Shown piece after piece: positions 22,320 through 29,695 of a stretch of 64,000 nt of DNA (position 1 is the stretch's first letter; the number at the start of each line of letters is the position of its first letter). The notes below the pieces were generated by a model, which was given only the letters and a program-made list of their open reading frames with translations, ran no database searches and was not told the DNA's origin. Made by a program: the position numbers and the translations under genes. Source of the stretch: PALSA-270 sp963770245 (GTDB lineage Bacteria > Acidobacteriota > Terriglobia > Terriglobales > Acidobacteriaceae); contig CAVYOX010000010.1 in the NCBI GenBank assembly GCA_963770245.1, positions 248,001-312,000 of the forward strand, given 5' to 3'.

Positions 22320-24689
22320 CTATGGCCACACCGAGGAGCCTGCCGCAACTATGTGCAGCTCGGTCTCGGTCAGATCCCGAGAATTTCCTCCCACCATGAT
22401 TTTGAACGTTCCCGGCTCGACCACCCGGTGCATGTCGCGGTTGAGGAAGGAGAGCTCGCTAAAGCCCAGCGGGAACTCGACCGTTTTCGTCTCTCCCGGT
22501 GCGAGCGAGATTCGCCGGAATCCGCGCAACTCTTTGACCGGGCGAGTCACGGAGCTGACCTCGTCGCGAATGTAGAGTTGGACGACCTCATCTCCACGCA
22601 CTTTGCCGCTGTTGGTCACCGCCACCGAGACTTGGGTCATGCCCTCCGGCCCAATGCTTGCAGGGTCCAACCGAGGCGTACCGTACTTGAAGGTGGTGTA
22701 ACTGAGTCCGTAGCCGAACGGGAACAAGGGCTCGACGGTGCTGCCCAAAAATCCGCGCTTGGCCGAGGGCTTCTGATAGTAGTAGTCGGGCAACTGGCCG
22801 ACCGAACGCGGGACCGTGATGGGTAGCCGGCCGGCGGGGTTATAGTCGCCGAACAGAACGTCGGCTGCCGCGGTGCCGCCTTCCTGGCCCAAATACCAGC
22901 CGTCCACAATCGCCGGCACATTTTCGGCAATGTAGTTGATCGAATTCGGACGCCCGTGCAGAAGGAAAACCACGGTGGGTTTGCCGAGCGGCAAAACGGC
23001 TTTCACCAGATCGTCCTGGTTGCCGAGCAAATCGAGGCTGTCGCGGTCGCCCAGATGGTCGGCCGCCCAGGCTTCGCGGGAGCTTTGCTCATTGCCGCCG
23101 AGGACGAGGATGACGACATCGGCTTTCCGCGCAACCTTGAGCGCTTCGTCAATGCGTTTCGCGTTCAGCGCGGGATCGCCGAGCACAACCTTGTCGGCGT
23201 TCCAGTCGGGCGGGGTTTCGGTGATCTTCGAGCCCTCGGCGTAAAGCACCTCGGCCCCTGAGCCCACTTTGTCTTTGATCCCCTCGAGAATGCTGACTCC
23301 ACGCCCGGGGTTGTCGCTGTATCCCCCGAGATGGACTTCCGCCGCATTGGGGCCAAGCACCGCGATGTGCCTGTACTGACGCTTGTCGAGCGGCAGCAGG
23401 CCATTTTGATTCTTCAACAGGGTGATGGCTTCATGCGCCGCTTTCAGCGCCAGCTGCTGGTGCTCGGGGCTGTTGGTGATTTTTTCCGCGTAGGCAGGAT
23501 CGACATAAGGATCGTCGAACAGGCCGAGCAGAAACTTGGCGCGCAGCACGTGGGCCACGGCACGATCGACCACGGCTTCCGCAATGGTCCCGGCCTTCAC
23601 TTGCCCCGCCAGGTTGCGGAAGGCGTCGGCGGCAGGCAACTCCATGTCCACGCCGGATTCGAGCGCGACCTTGGCAGCTTGGTCGTAGTTCGAAACGATA
23701 TGGTGCAGCGTTTCCAGTTGTGTGATGCCGAAATAATCGGAGACCAGAACTCCCTGGAAGCCCCATTGTTCGCGAAGCACATCGGTGAGCAGATGTTTGT
23801 TGCTGTGCGACGGGATCCCGTCAATTTCGTTGTACGACGCCATTACGCTTTGGGCGTGTCCTTCCTGGACCGACACTTCGAAGGGCCGCAGGAAGTATTC
23901 CCGAATCACGCGCTCGGAATAGTTGCCCGGGGCGACGTTGGTGCCGCCTTCGGGCTGGCCATGGACGGCGAAATGCTTGAGCGTGGAAATCACATGGGCC
24001 TTGTCGATCGACGGGCCCTGGCCTTGAAATCCCTCGACCGCTGCTAGGCCGATGCGCGAAACCAAGTAAGGATCTTCGCCATAGGTCTCCTCCGTGCGAC
24101 CCCAGCGCGGGTCGCGCGCCAGATCGAGCACCGGAGTAAGGCACTGTTGCGCGCCGCGGGCTCGTACTTCGGCGGCGGTGGCCGAGAACACGTCTTCGAC
24201 GAGCCCCGGATCCCAGGTGGAGGCGAGCGCGATGGCCTGGGGAAAAGATGTGCCCTTGGGCGCGGCATTCCCGTGCAAGCACTCCTCATGAAACAGCACC
24301 GGGATACCCAGGCGGGTGTTTTCCTTCAGCCACTTCTGCAGGGTGTTGGCGAACTCGGCCTCTTCGCGCGGGCCGCGATTCTCACTCGGCCGGGTCATTC
24401 CTCCCAGACCATCCTTCAGCAAAGAGGCGGCGCGGTCCGGCTGGAAGCCTCCCTTTTCGTCCACAAACAGCAGCCCGGGATCGCTCGTTTGCTGCCGGTT
24501 TTGCCAGGTGCCGACCAGCTGCGCCACCTTCTCGGCCAAAGTCATCCGCGACAACAGGTCGACCACCCGCTGCTCGACCGGAAGATTGCGATTGCTGTAG
24601 GCCGGCACTTCTTGCGCCAGCCCGGCCGGCAAGAGCGAGAGCAGGAAAACGAACACTAGCAAAGCCGCCAGCGGATGGCGATGGGGCAT
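22320..24689 (-). CDS. GH3 beta-glucosidase / beta-xylosidase with fibronectin III-like domain
   Basis: A 789-residue secreted glycoside hydrolase. A signal peptide (HPLAALLVFVFLLSLLPAGLA) precedes the GH3 N-terminal barrel (EQRVVDLLSRMTLAEKVAQL; KHFAVHGQPEGGTN), which includes the nucleophile Asp in GVLVSDYFGI near residue 300. The GH3 C-terminal domain has GGNEQSSREAW with a candidate acid/base Glu. A C-terminal FnIII-like domain (VTNSGKVRGDEVVQLYIRD) completes the BglX-like layout. It should release glucose or xylose from beta-linked oligosaccharides outside the cytoplasm. The start is ATG behind CGGAGG; an upstream in-frame ATG at 24755 has no signal. The TonB receptor follows downstream. 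Confidence 0.94.
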   Translation of the reverse strand: MPHRHPLAALLVFVFLLSLLPAGLAQEVPAYSNRNLPVEQRVVDLLSRMTLAEKVAQLVGTWQNRQQTSDPGLLFVDEKGGFQPDRAASLLKDGLGGMTRPSENRGPREEAEFANTLQKWLKENTRLGIPVLFHEECLHGNAAPKGTSFPQAIALASTWDPGLVEDVFSATAAEVRARGAQQCLTPVLDLARDPRWGRTEETYGEDPYLVSRIGLAAVEGFQGQGPSIDKAHVISTLKHFAVHGQPEGGTNVAPGNYSERVIREYFLRPFEVSVQEGHAQSVMASYNEIDGIPSHSNKHLLTDVLREQWGFQGVLVSDYFGITQLETLHHIVSNYDQAAKVALESGVDMELPAADAFRNLAGQVKAGTIAEAVVDRAVAHVLRAKFLLGLFDDPYVDPAYAEKITNSPEHQQLALKAAHEAITLLKNQNGLLPLDKRQYRHIAVLGPNAAEVHLGGYSDNPGRGVSILEGIKDKVGSGAEVLYAEGSKITETPPDWNADKVVLGDPALNAKRIDEALKVARKADVVILVLGGNEQSSREAWAADHLGDRDSLDLLGNQDDLVKAVLPLGKPTVVFLLHGRPNSINYIAENVPAIVDGWYLGQEGGTAAADVLFGDYNPAGRLPITVPRSVGQLPDYYYQKPSAKRGFLGSTVEPLFPFGYGLSYTTFKYGTPRLDPASIGPEGMTQVSVAVTNSGKVRGDEVVQLYIRDEVSSVTRPVKELRGFRRISLAPGETKTVEFPLGFSELSFLNRDMHRVVEPGTFKIMVGGNSRDLTETELHIVAAGSSVWP

Positions 24690-24812
24690 TACGGCCTCCG
24701 ATTGAAAAGGGATCGATTCGCGGACCAGTACTATAGCATTGACGTTAACGTACACGATAGACCAGGGCGCGATCCCGGCCTGGGCCGCGCGAATCGGCTG
24801 GCTAGCTCTCCT

Positions 24813-25421
24813 CTACTTGGCGGGCGCGGGCGCGGGGGCCGCCGGAGCCGGAGCCGAGAAGTTCACTTTCGGGACCTCTCGCGATTGTTCGGGGGCGGCG
24901 AAGTAAGCCTCATTGGGCTTGAATCCCGCGTAGTTGGCAAACAGGTTGTTGGGGAATTTCTGGATGTAGGTGTTGTAATCCTGCAGAGTGTCGTTATAGC
25001 GCTTGCGCTCGACCGCGATGCGGTTTTCGGTTCCAGCCAGCTCGTCCTGCAGGCGCAGAAAGTTCTCGTTGGACTTGAGCTGGGGGTAGTTCTCGACGAT
25101 CAACAGCAAACGCCCGAGGGCACCGTCGAGTTGTTGGTTGGCGGCGATCTTATCGGAAGGCGTGCCGGCGGAGAGCAGCGACGAGCGGGCTTTGGCGATG
25201 TCGCCATAGACCGTCTGCTCCTGCTGGGCGTATCCCTTCACGGTTTCGACCAGGTTGGGGATCAGGTCGGCGCGGCGTTCGAGCACGATGTCCACTTGCG
25301 ACCATGCGGCTTTGACCGCCTCGTTTTTGGTCACCAGAGTGTTGCGAACGCCCACATACTGGCCAAACGACAGCAGTACGACGAGCGCAATGATGATGAT
25401 CGCGATCCAGGCCTTGCTCAT
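24813..25421 (-). CDS. lemA: LemA family protein
   Basis: A 202-residue single-pass membrane protein. An N-terminal helix (AWIAIIIIALVVLLSFGQYVG) precedes the LemA helical core (RNTLVTKNEAVKAAWSQVDI, RRADLIPNLVETVKGYA, NPQLKSNENFLRLQDELAGTENRIAV), and the tail is Pro/Ala-rich (APAPAAPAPAPAK). LemA proteins are membrane-anchored coiled-coil proteins of unclear role, commonly paired with TPM-domain proteins, as here (TPM gene two genes upstream). The start is the ATG 8 bases after GGAGAA; the open frame extends far upstream without meaning. It is the last gene of a three-gene operon. Confidence 0.95.
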   Translation of the reverse strand: MSKAWIAIIIIALVVLLSFGQYVGVRNTLVTKNEAVKAAWSQVDIVLERRADLIPNLVETVKGYAQQEQTVYGDIAKARSSLLSAGTPSDKIAANQQLDGALGRLLLIVENYPQLKSNENFLRLQDELAGTENRIAVERKRYNDTLQDYNTYIQKFPNNLFANYAGFKPNEAYFAAPEQSREVPKVNFSAPAPAAPAPAPAK

Positions 25422-25470
25422 GATGCTTCTCCTCGAAGAAATCCTTACACCAAATCGAAAGACCGGCGAC

Positions 25471-26250
25471 TCACGCGCGCGCTCCGGTCGAATCCAGCAT
25501 TGTATCCACTGCGGCGGCGACGTGCTCGATGGCGGCCAGGTAACGGGTGAAAGTGTCGCCCAGGTCAAACTGGTGGCGCGCTCGCTTGCCCTCGCGAATG
25601 TCGAGCAATTGCCCGAATGCCGAAGCATCAAATGGAATGCGGCGGGAGAGCTCCTCGAGCCCCGCGCGCTTGGAATCGACCGCCGGACCACCCAGTGCGA
25701 TGAGGGCGTGGCGAAATAGAGTGGCAAAGGAAGGCAGCGAACCGAGCAGCAAGTCCCAGAGCCGGTTCTGATTTCCCGCGGCCAGGAGCACGCGCTCGCG
25801 CAGAAGAATCAGTTTCTCCCTCAGTTCATATTCCACTTGCGCGCGATGCAGGTTCATCGCAATGCGCAACCCCGGGAGCGGGTCATCCCCGAAAAGAACG
25901 CGATGGCGCTGCTGCATGTCGAGTAACTCGATGGCGAACACATCGGCAGAACGCTCCAGTTCTGGGCGGGTGAGCACGAGCGGCGCGGGATGCTTGTGCC
26001 GGTTCCACCATGCGACCGCAGGCGCCAGCGCGCTCAGACGGGCGAAAGAGGTTTCGCCGAGAACGCACAGCAGGTTCAGGTTCGAAAATTCGGGATGGAA
26101 TTCACCGCCGGCCGCGGAGCCATAGAGGATGAGGCTCTCGAGGTTCTCTCCTGCCGCCTGGCGCAACCGGCCGAGGAATTCGTTGATTTGCTTCTCCCGG
26201 GCCGTACTCGCTCGAACCATCTCTTGTTGAACCGCGTCTGCTTGAACCAT
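25471..26250 (-). CDS. Nucleotidyltransferase-fold protein with altered active-site motif
   Basis: A 259-residue protein of unknown function. Residues about 20-75 read ESLILYGSAAGGEFHPEFSNLNLLCVLGE, the polymerase-beta-type nucleotidyltransferase motif GSxxxG...D-x-D. Here the two expected aspartates are asparagines (SNLNLL in place of SDLDLL), so metal-dependent nucleotidyl transfer is doubtful. The remaining 180 residues are mostly helical and end in DTFTRYLAAIEHVAAAVDTML, resembling HEPN/KNTase C-terminal helices. It lies between the TPM gene (23 bases upstream) and lemA (49 bases downstream), so it is almost certainly co-transcribed with them. The Shine-Dalgarno GAGG is well placed. Confidence 0.75.
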   Translation of the reverse strand: MVQADAVQQEMVRASTAREKQINEFLGRLRQAAGENLESLILYGSAAGGEFHPEFSNLNLLCVLGETSFARLSALAPAVAWWNRHKHPAPLVLTRPELERSADVFAIELLDMQQRHRVLFGDDPLPGLRIAMNLHRAQVEYELREKLILLRERVLLAAGNQNRLWDLLLGSLPSFATLFRHALIALGGPAVDSKRAGLEELSRRIPFDASAFGQLLDIREGKRARHQFDLGDTFTRYLAAIEHVAAAVDTMLDSTGARA

Positions 26251-26273
26251 GAAGGAACCTCACAGGTCTCCGC

Positions 26274-27056
26274 CTACCAACTTCCGCTGGCTCCGCCCCC
26301 ACCCGACATTCCGCCACCAAATCCGCCGAAACCGCCCCCGCCACCAAACCCGCCTCCGCTCGAGCCCCCGCCCCATCCTCCCCCACGAGAGCCCCCTCCA
26401 CCGCCGCTCAGCAGAAAACCCCAGAGCAGCATCCGCCCGAATCGGGTGAACAAGGCAATCACGACCAGGATAGCGATCCCCACAATGGCAGCCACGGACA
26501 GTCCGGGGCTCGGCCCTGCTTCGGGCTCCGCGGGCGCCTGGGGTTCGGTCCCGGTCAGTGCGATCCCCGCGTCTTTCGCAATCACATCCGCAACCCGGGC
26601 AGTCAGCAGAGATAGCGCGCGGCTGTAGTCGTTCTGCTGCAGCAGAGGTACGGCCTCACGGCCGAACCCGCCGACTTTGCCGTCGGGCAGAATCGGCTCT
26701 AAACCGTAACCCACCTCAACCCGGTAGCGGTGATCGCCCACCGCCAGCAGAATCAGGACTCCGCGATTCCTGGACTTGCTGCCGACTCCCCACTGCTTGA
26801 ACAGGTCCACCGCGTAACTCTCGATGTCGCCGCCATCGAGCGAGTGGATGGTGACGACGGCAATCTGGGCGTGAGCTTTCTGGTCGATTTGCGCACACAG
26901 GTTGTCGAGTTGGGCGATACTCGGGCCATCGAGAACATGGGCGAAGTCGTTGACGTAGTCTGTCGGCTTGAGCTGGGAGACGGGTTCGCCCGCGGCCACC
27001 AAGGCGAGCACGAGCGCGACCAGAGCAGCGAGCGCGATTGTGATGGCGGGCCTCAT
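26274..27056 (-). CDS. TPM-domain (TLP18.3/Psb32/MOLO-1) membrane protein
   Basis: About 260 residues. A signal/anchor segment (AITIALAALVALVLALVAAGEP) is followed by a TPM domain (about 35-150: YVNDFAHVLD, QIAVVTIHSLDGGDIESYA, LFKQWGVGSKSRNRGVLILLAVGDHRYRVEVGYGLEPILPD). Next comes a transmembrane helix (VAAIVGIAILVVIALFT) and a very glycine/serine-rich tail ending SGGGGASGSW. These proteins are often encoded next to lemA and are associated with membrane or photosystem repair in plants; the bacterial role is unclear. It starts the TPM-nucleotidyltransferase-LemA operon. ATG 27056 is preferred over an in-frame TTG at 27074. Confidence 0.93.
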   Translation of the reverse strand: MRPAITIALAALVALVLALVAAGEPVSQLKPTDYVNDFAHVLDGPSIAQLDNLCAQIDQKAHAQIAVVTIHSLDGGDIESYAVDLFKQWGVGSKSRNRGVLILLAVGDHRYRVEVGYGLEPILPDGKVGGFGREAVPLLQQNDYSRALSLLTARVADVIAKDAGIALTGTEPQAPAEPEAGPSPGLSVAAIVGIAILVVIALFTRFGRMLLWGFLLSGGGGGSRGGGWGGGSSGGGFGGGGGFGGFGGGMSGGGGASGSW

Positions 27057-27095
27057 ACGCGGCTGATTGTACAAGATGGAACCAGACCTCAGGCT

Positions 27096-27731
27096 TCAGG
27101 TTCTCTCGATGGGCGAGCCGGCCGCCGACCATTGGCGGATGGCGTTCTCGACCAGCTTGAGTCCGATGGCCCAGCGCAGCCTCGCGGCAACTTCGTCATC
27201 CCCATAGCCGAAAAGATAGAACGTGATGTAGAAGCCCTCCCGCACGCCTCGGTCTTCGTGGTAGCAACAGCGACGGATGAGAAATTCGGCGGATGCGGGA
27301 ATCTCTGGGACCCGCTTCAAAAGAAGCGCCAGCTGTTCCGCCCCCTGCTCGTGGGCGGGGAAGGAGAAGCGCGGGGATTCGGCCGAGAACACCAGGTCAA
27401 CATAGGACCCGAATTTGCAGCGGGCGCCGAAGATTTCCTCTTCCGGACTTATTTCCGTGCTCGCCCAGGCATCGCATTTCACGGTCTCGAATCGGCTGAC
27501 CGTCGAATTGATCACCGCGAGAAACTCGCCCAGTTCGGGGACGCGCTGCGCCTCCTCGATTTCGAGCAGCAGTTCCGGCCAGCGCTTCAGATCGTAGTAT
27601 CGCGGGCCGTCCGCGGCGCCCCAAGGCAACTCGAGAGTTTCATCTTCTGCTCCGAGTTCGACGGCGAAGTCGGCTTCCACTGAGGGATGATAAATCAGCG
27701 CTGCGGAAAATCGCGGGCAACCCATGAGCAT
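27096..27731 (-). CDS. Conserved-looking hypothetical protein
   Basis: A 211-residue acidic soluble protein with no signal peptide or membrane segment. It has balanced composition (for example AVELGAEDETLELPWGAADGPRYYDL, EGFYITFYLFGYGDDEVAARLRWAIGLKLVENAIRQW) and uniform GC-rich third positions, so it looks truly coding. I do not recognise the family. It contains several aromatic and Cys residues (RRCCYHEDRG) but no obvious catalytic motif. It lies 39 bases upstream of the TPM gene on the same strand and 33 bases downstream of the YheT hydrolase gene, so it may be part of a longer transcript. The start could be the first or third codon (both ATG). Confidence 0.7.
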   Translation of the reverse strand: MLMGCPRFSAALIYHPSVEADFAVELGAEDETLELPWGAADGPRYYDLKRWPELLLEIEEAQRVPELGEFLAVINSTVSRFETVKCDAWASTEISPEEEIFGARCKFGSYVDLVFSAESPRFSFPAHEQGAEQLALLLKRVPEIPASAEFLIRRCCYHEDRGVREGFYITFYLFGYGDDEVAARLRWAIGLKLVENAIRQWSAAGSPIERT

Positions 27732-27764
27732 GCGCGAGCGGCGAGGGTTTTCCCCCTGGCTCCT

Positions 27765-28802
27765 CTACCCGCCGGTCTGAAACTGACCGAGAAACACCAC
27801 CACCTGGCGCTCGGCCCAGTGGCCGTCGTCGTCCTTGGGCTGGGCCAGGAATGAGCAGTGGCCGCCGTCTTCGGTTTCAATAAAGATGAGGTGGGGGTTG
27901 GCGAGAATTTTCTGCCGGGTCGCGGGCAGGATGCGGATGAAGGGATCGTTGGCGGCATGCAGAATGAACCCGGGCACGGCGATGCGATCCACCACCTTCG
28001 CTGCAGAGGAGCGGTCGTAGTAGTCGGCTGCGCCCTCGAAACCGCAATAGCGGGCGGTCACTTGATCGTCGAAGTCGCGCAGGGTGCGCAGGCCTCTGAG
28101 GGCGGAGAGATCGAACACGCCGGGAAAGGACCGCGCTTTGGCCCGCAGGCGGCGGCGCAGATTCCATAGGAAGTAGTATTCATAAAGGCGATTCGATTTC
28201 AAATGGAGCGCGTCGGCCGAGGCGGCCAGGTCGATCGACGGGCTGACGGCCACCACTGCGCGGAACTGGGGTGGACCTTCCTTCGCCCACTCGCCGGCCA
28301 GTTTCAGCACCAGATTGCCCCCCATCGAGAATCCCACGAGGGCGAAGCCCGTAATGTGATCCTGTGCCACCAGAGTCCGGGCCACCGCCGCCACGTCCTC
28401 GGAGCGTCCGGAATGATAGAGCGTGGGAGAGAAGTGGTCGGTGCCGCCGCAGTTGCGTTGGTTCATGCGCACGACATTCATGCCGGCCGCCAAACCCTTC
28501 TGCGCGACGCCCAGCATGTAGTCGGACTCGGTCGAGCCCTCGAGGCCGTGCACAATGATGACGGTCAGAGCCTTCTGCCGATCGTTTTGCCAATGGCAGC
28601 GGCAAAGCACCCGGACGCCGGGTTCGACTTCAATCAAACGCTCGTCGTCGGCCGGCAGGGCGAGGCGTCGCGGGAGCAGATAACTGCCGATGGTCTGCCA
28701 ATGTCCGCCCTGCAAGAATCGTCGGGGGCGAAATGTGCGTTCCAGGGCTGGCGAAGTGGGCGGCGGAAGCTGGGTTTCAGAAGTCACGGATTGGTCTTTC
28801 AT
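27765..28802 (-). CDS. Alpha/beta hydrolase, YheT family
   Basis: A 345-residue soluble esterase-like protein. The family N-terminal signature (RRFLQGGHWQTIGSYLLPRR), the strand-turn HGLEGS, the RMNQRNCGGTD segment and the nucleophile elbow GFSMGG (near residue 165) are characteristic of YheT/ABHD1-3 proteins. A catalytic Asp (AANDPFIRI) and His (EDGGHCSFL) follow in the C-terminal third. The substrate is unknown; short-chain esters or phospholipids are possible from eukaryotic relatives. It is divergent from the FmdB-type gene with only 37 bases between start codons. Confidence 0.92.
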   Translation of the reverse strand: MKDQSVTSETQLPPPTSPALERTFRPRRFLQGGHWQTIGSYLLPRRLALPADDERLIEVEPGVRVLCRCHWQNDRQKALTVIIVHGLEGSTESDYMLGVAQKGLAAGMNVVRMNQRNCGGTDHFSPTLYHSGRSEDVAAVARTLVAQDHITGFALVGFSMGGNLVLKLAGEWAKEGPPQFRAVVAVSPSIDLAASADALHLKSNRLYEYYFLWNLRRRLRAKARSFPGVFDLSALRGLRTLRDFDDQVTARYCGFEGAADYYDRSSAAKVVDRIAVPGFILHAANDPFIRILPATRQKILANPHLIFIETEDGGHCSFLAQPKDDDGHWAERQVVVFLGQFQTGG

Positions 28803-28839
28803 GGTAGCTTATATCGAGCCGCGGATAGGGAGTCCGACC

Positions 28840-29073
28840 ATGCCGATTTTTGAGTACGTTTGCCAGGAATGCGACCACCAATTCGAAGCCCTGGTTTACG
28901 GCGGCCAAAAGGCAACCTGCCCCAAGTGCCAGGGCAAAAAGCTGGCCCCTCAGCTTTCTGTGTTTGCGGTCGCCTCGAAGGGCTCTTCGCGCGGCAGCTC
29001 GCCGACCGCCGGATGCGGTTCCTGCGGCGATCCGCGGGGCCCGGGCGCATGCTCGATGGGGGATCTCGACTGA
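28840..29073 (+). CDS. FmdB-family zinc ribbon protein
   Basis: A 77-residue putative regulatory protein. It opens with the exact family signature MPIFEYVCQECDHQFEALV and has the second CxxC knuckle in ATCPKCQGKKL, giving a C4 zinc ribbon (residues 3-42). The tail is Ser/Gly/Cys-rich (GCGSCGDPRGPGACSMGDLD), which is common in this family. The role of FmdB proteins remains loosely defined (first noted upstream of amidase/formamidase genes). The start is set by this signature and a GGGAG 8-9 bases upstream. Confidence 0.92.
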   Translation: MPIFEYVCQECDHQFEALVYGGQKATCPKCQGKKLAPQLSVFAVASKGSSRGSSPTAGCGSCGDPRGPGACSMGDLD

Positions 29074-29259
29074 GTCGCTCCGCCCTCTCATTTGGCCATT
29101 TTCGAGGGCCGGTTCGCCGGCCGATCAGTCGCTCTCTCCCTTCTCCAATGCGGCCCATCCCGCGTTAACCCTTTTAACCCCAACATTTTAGGTCGGTGAC
29201 GTTAGGTACCACCGCGCGGAACCGGGGTAAGTTTTCTTCCCTGCCCAATGACCCTATGA

Positions 29260-29282
29260 TCCCTCCTAAGCTTTGAGGGAGG
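29260..29282 (+). promoter_or_regulatory. Possible Shine-Dalgarno-occluding hairpin before the PilZ gene
   Basis: TCCCTC (29260-29265) can pair with GAGGGA (29275-29280) across a 9-base loop. The right arm is part of the ribosome-binding sequence GAGGGAGG of the downstream PilZ gene. The 5-6 bp stem could modulate translation initiation. Evidence is sequence complementarity only. Confidence 0.35.
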
Positions 29283-29287
29283 CCGAA

Positions 29288-29632
29288 ATGGATCGTCGTC
29301 GGAATCCGCGGATCACGGCGTTTTTGCCGGTCCGCATTTGGGGAGTGGATGCCCATTGTTTGCCCTTTACCGAGCTGGCTAGGGCAAGGAACATCAGCGG
29401 CGGCGGAGCGGTCGTCCAGGGATTGAGTCGGCGGCTGAAACCCGGGGAATTCCTCGAGGTACAAACCGATGAGGGAAAAGCCCAATTTCGCGTGGTCTGG
29501 GTGGGCCGGGTGGGCACCCGGAAAGAGGGGGAAATCGGCCTTCAAAGCCTGCCCTCGGAGCCGGATATTTGGAATCTGAGTCAGTGTGGCTGCGGGGAGG
29601 CGACCCGGGCGATGGCAGCAGCCTGCAGCTAG
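29288..29632 (+). CDS. PilZ-domain protein
   Basis: A 114-residue single-domain protein likely to bind cyclic di-GMP. It has the N-terminal RRRNPRI (RxxxR-type) motif at residues 3-9 and a NISGGGA segment (D/NxSxxG) near residue 38, the two conserved c-di-GMP contacts of PilZ domains, followed by the beta-barrel strands (FLEVQTDEGKAQFRVVWVGRV, GEIGLQSL). The first position is Asn rather than the commoner Asp. The start is the ATG 5 bases after GAGGGAGG. A GGDEF cyclase is encoded elsewhere in the window, so a local c-di-GMP effector role is plausible but not shown. Confidence 0.88.
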   Translation: MDRRRNPRITAFLPVRIWGVDAHCLPFTELARARNISGGGAVVQGLSRRLKPGEFLEVQTDEGKAQFRVVWVGRVGTRKEGEIGLQSLPSEPDIWNLSQCGCGEATRAMAAACS

Positions 29633-29695
29633 CCCGACGGGCGAGACCAGACCGCTGGTCTCACCGCCGCCTGGGACGGTCGCGATTCGCGAAAA

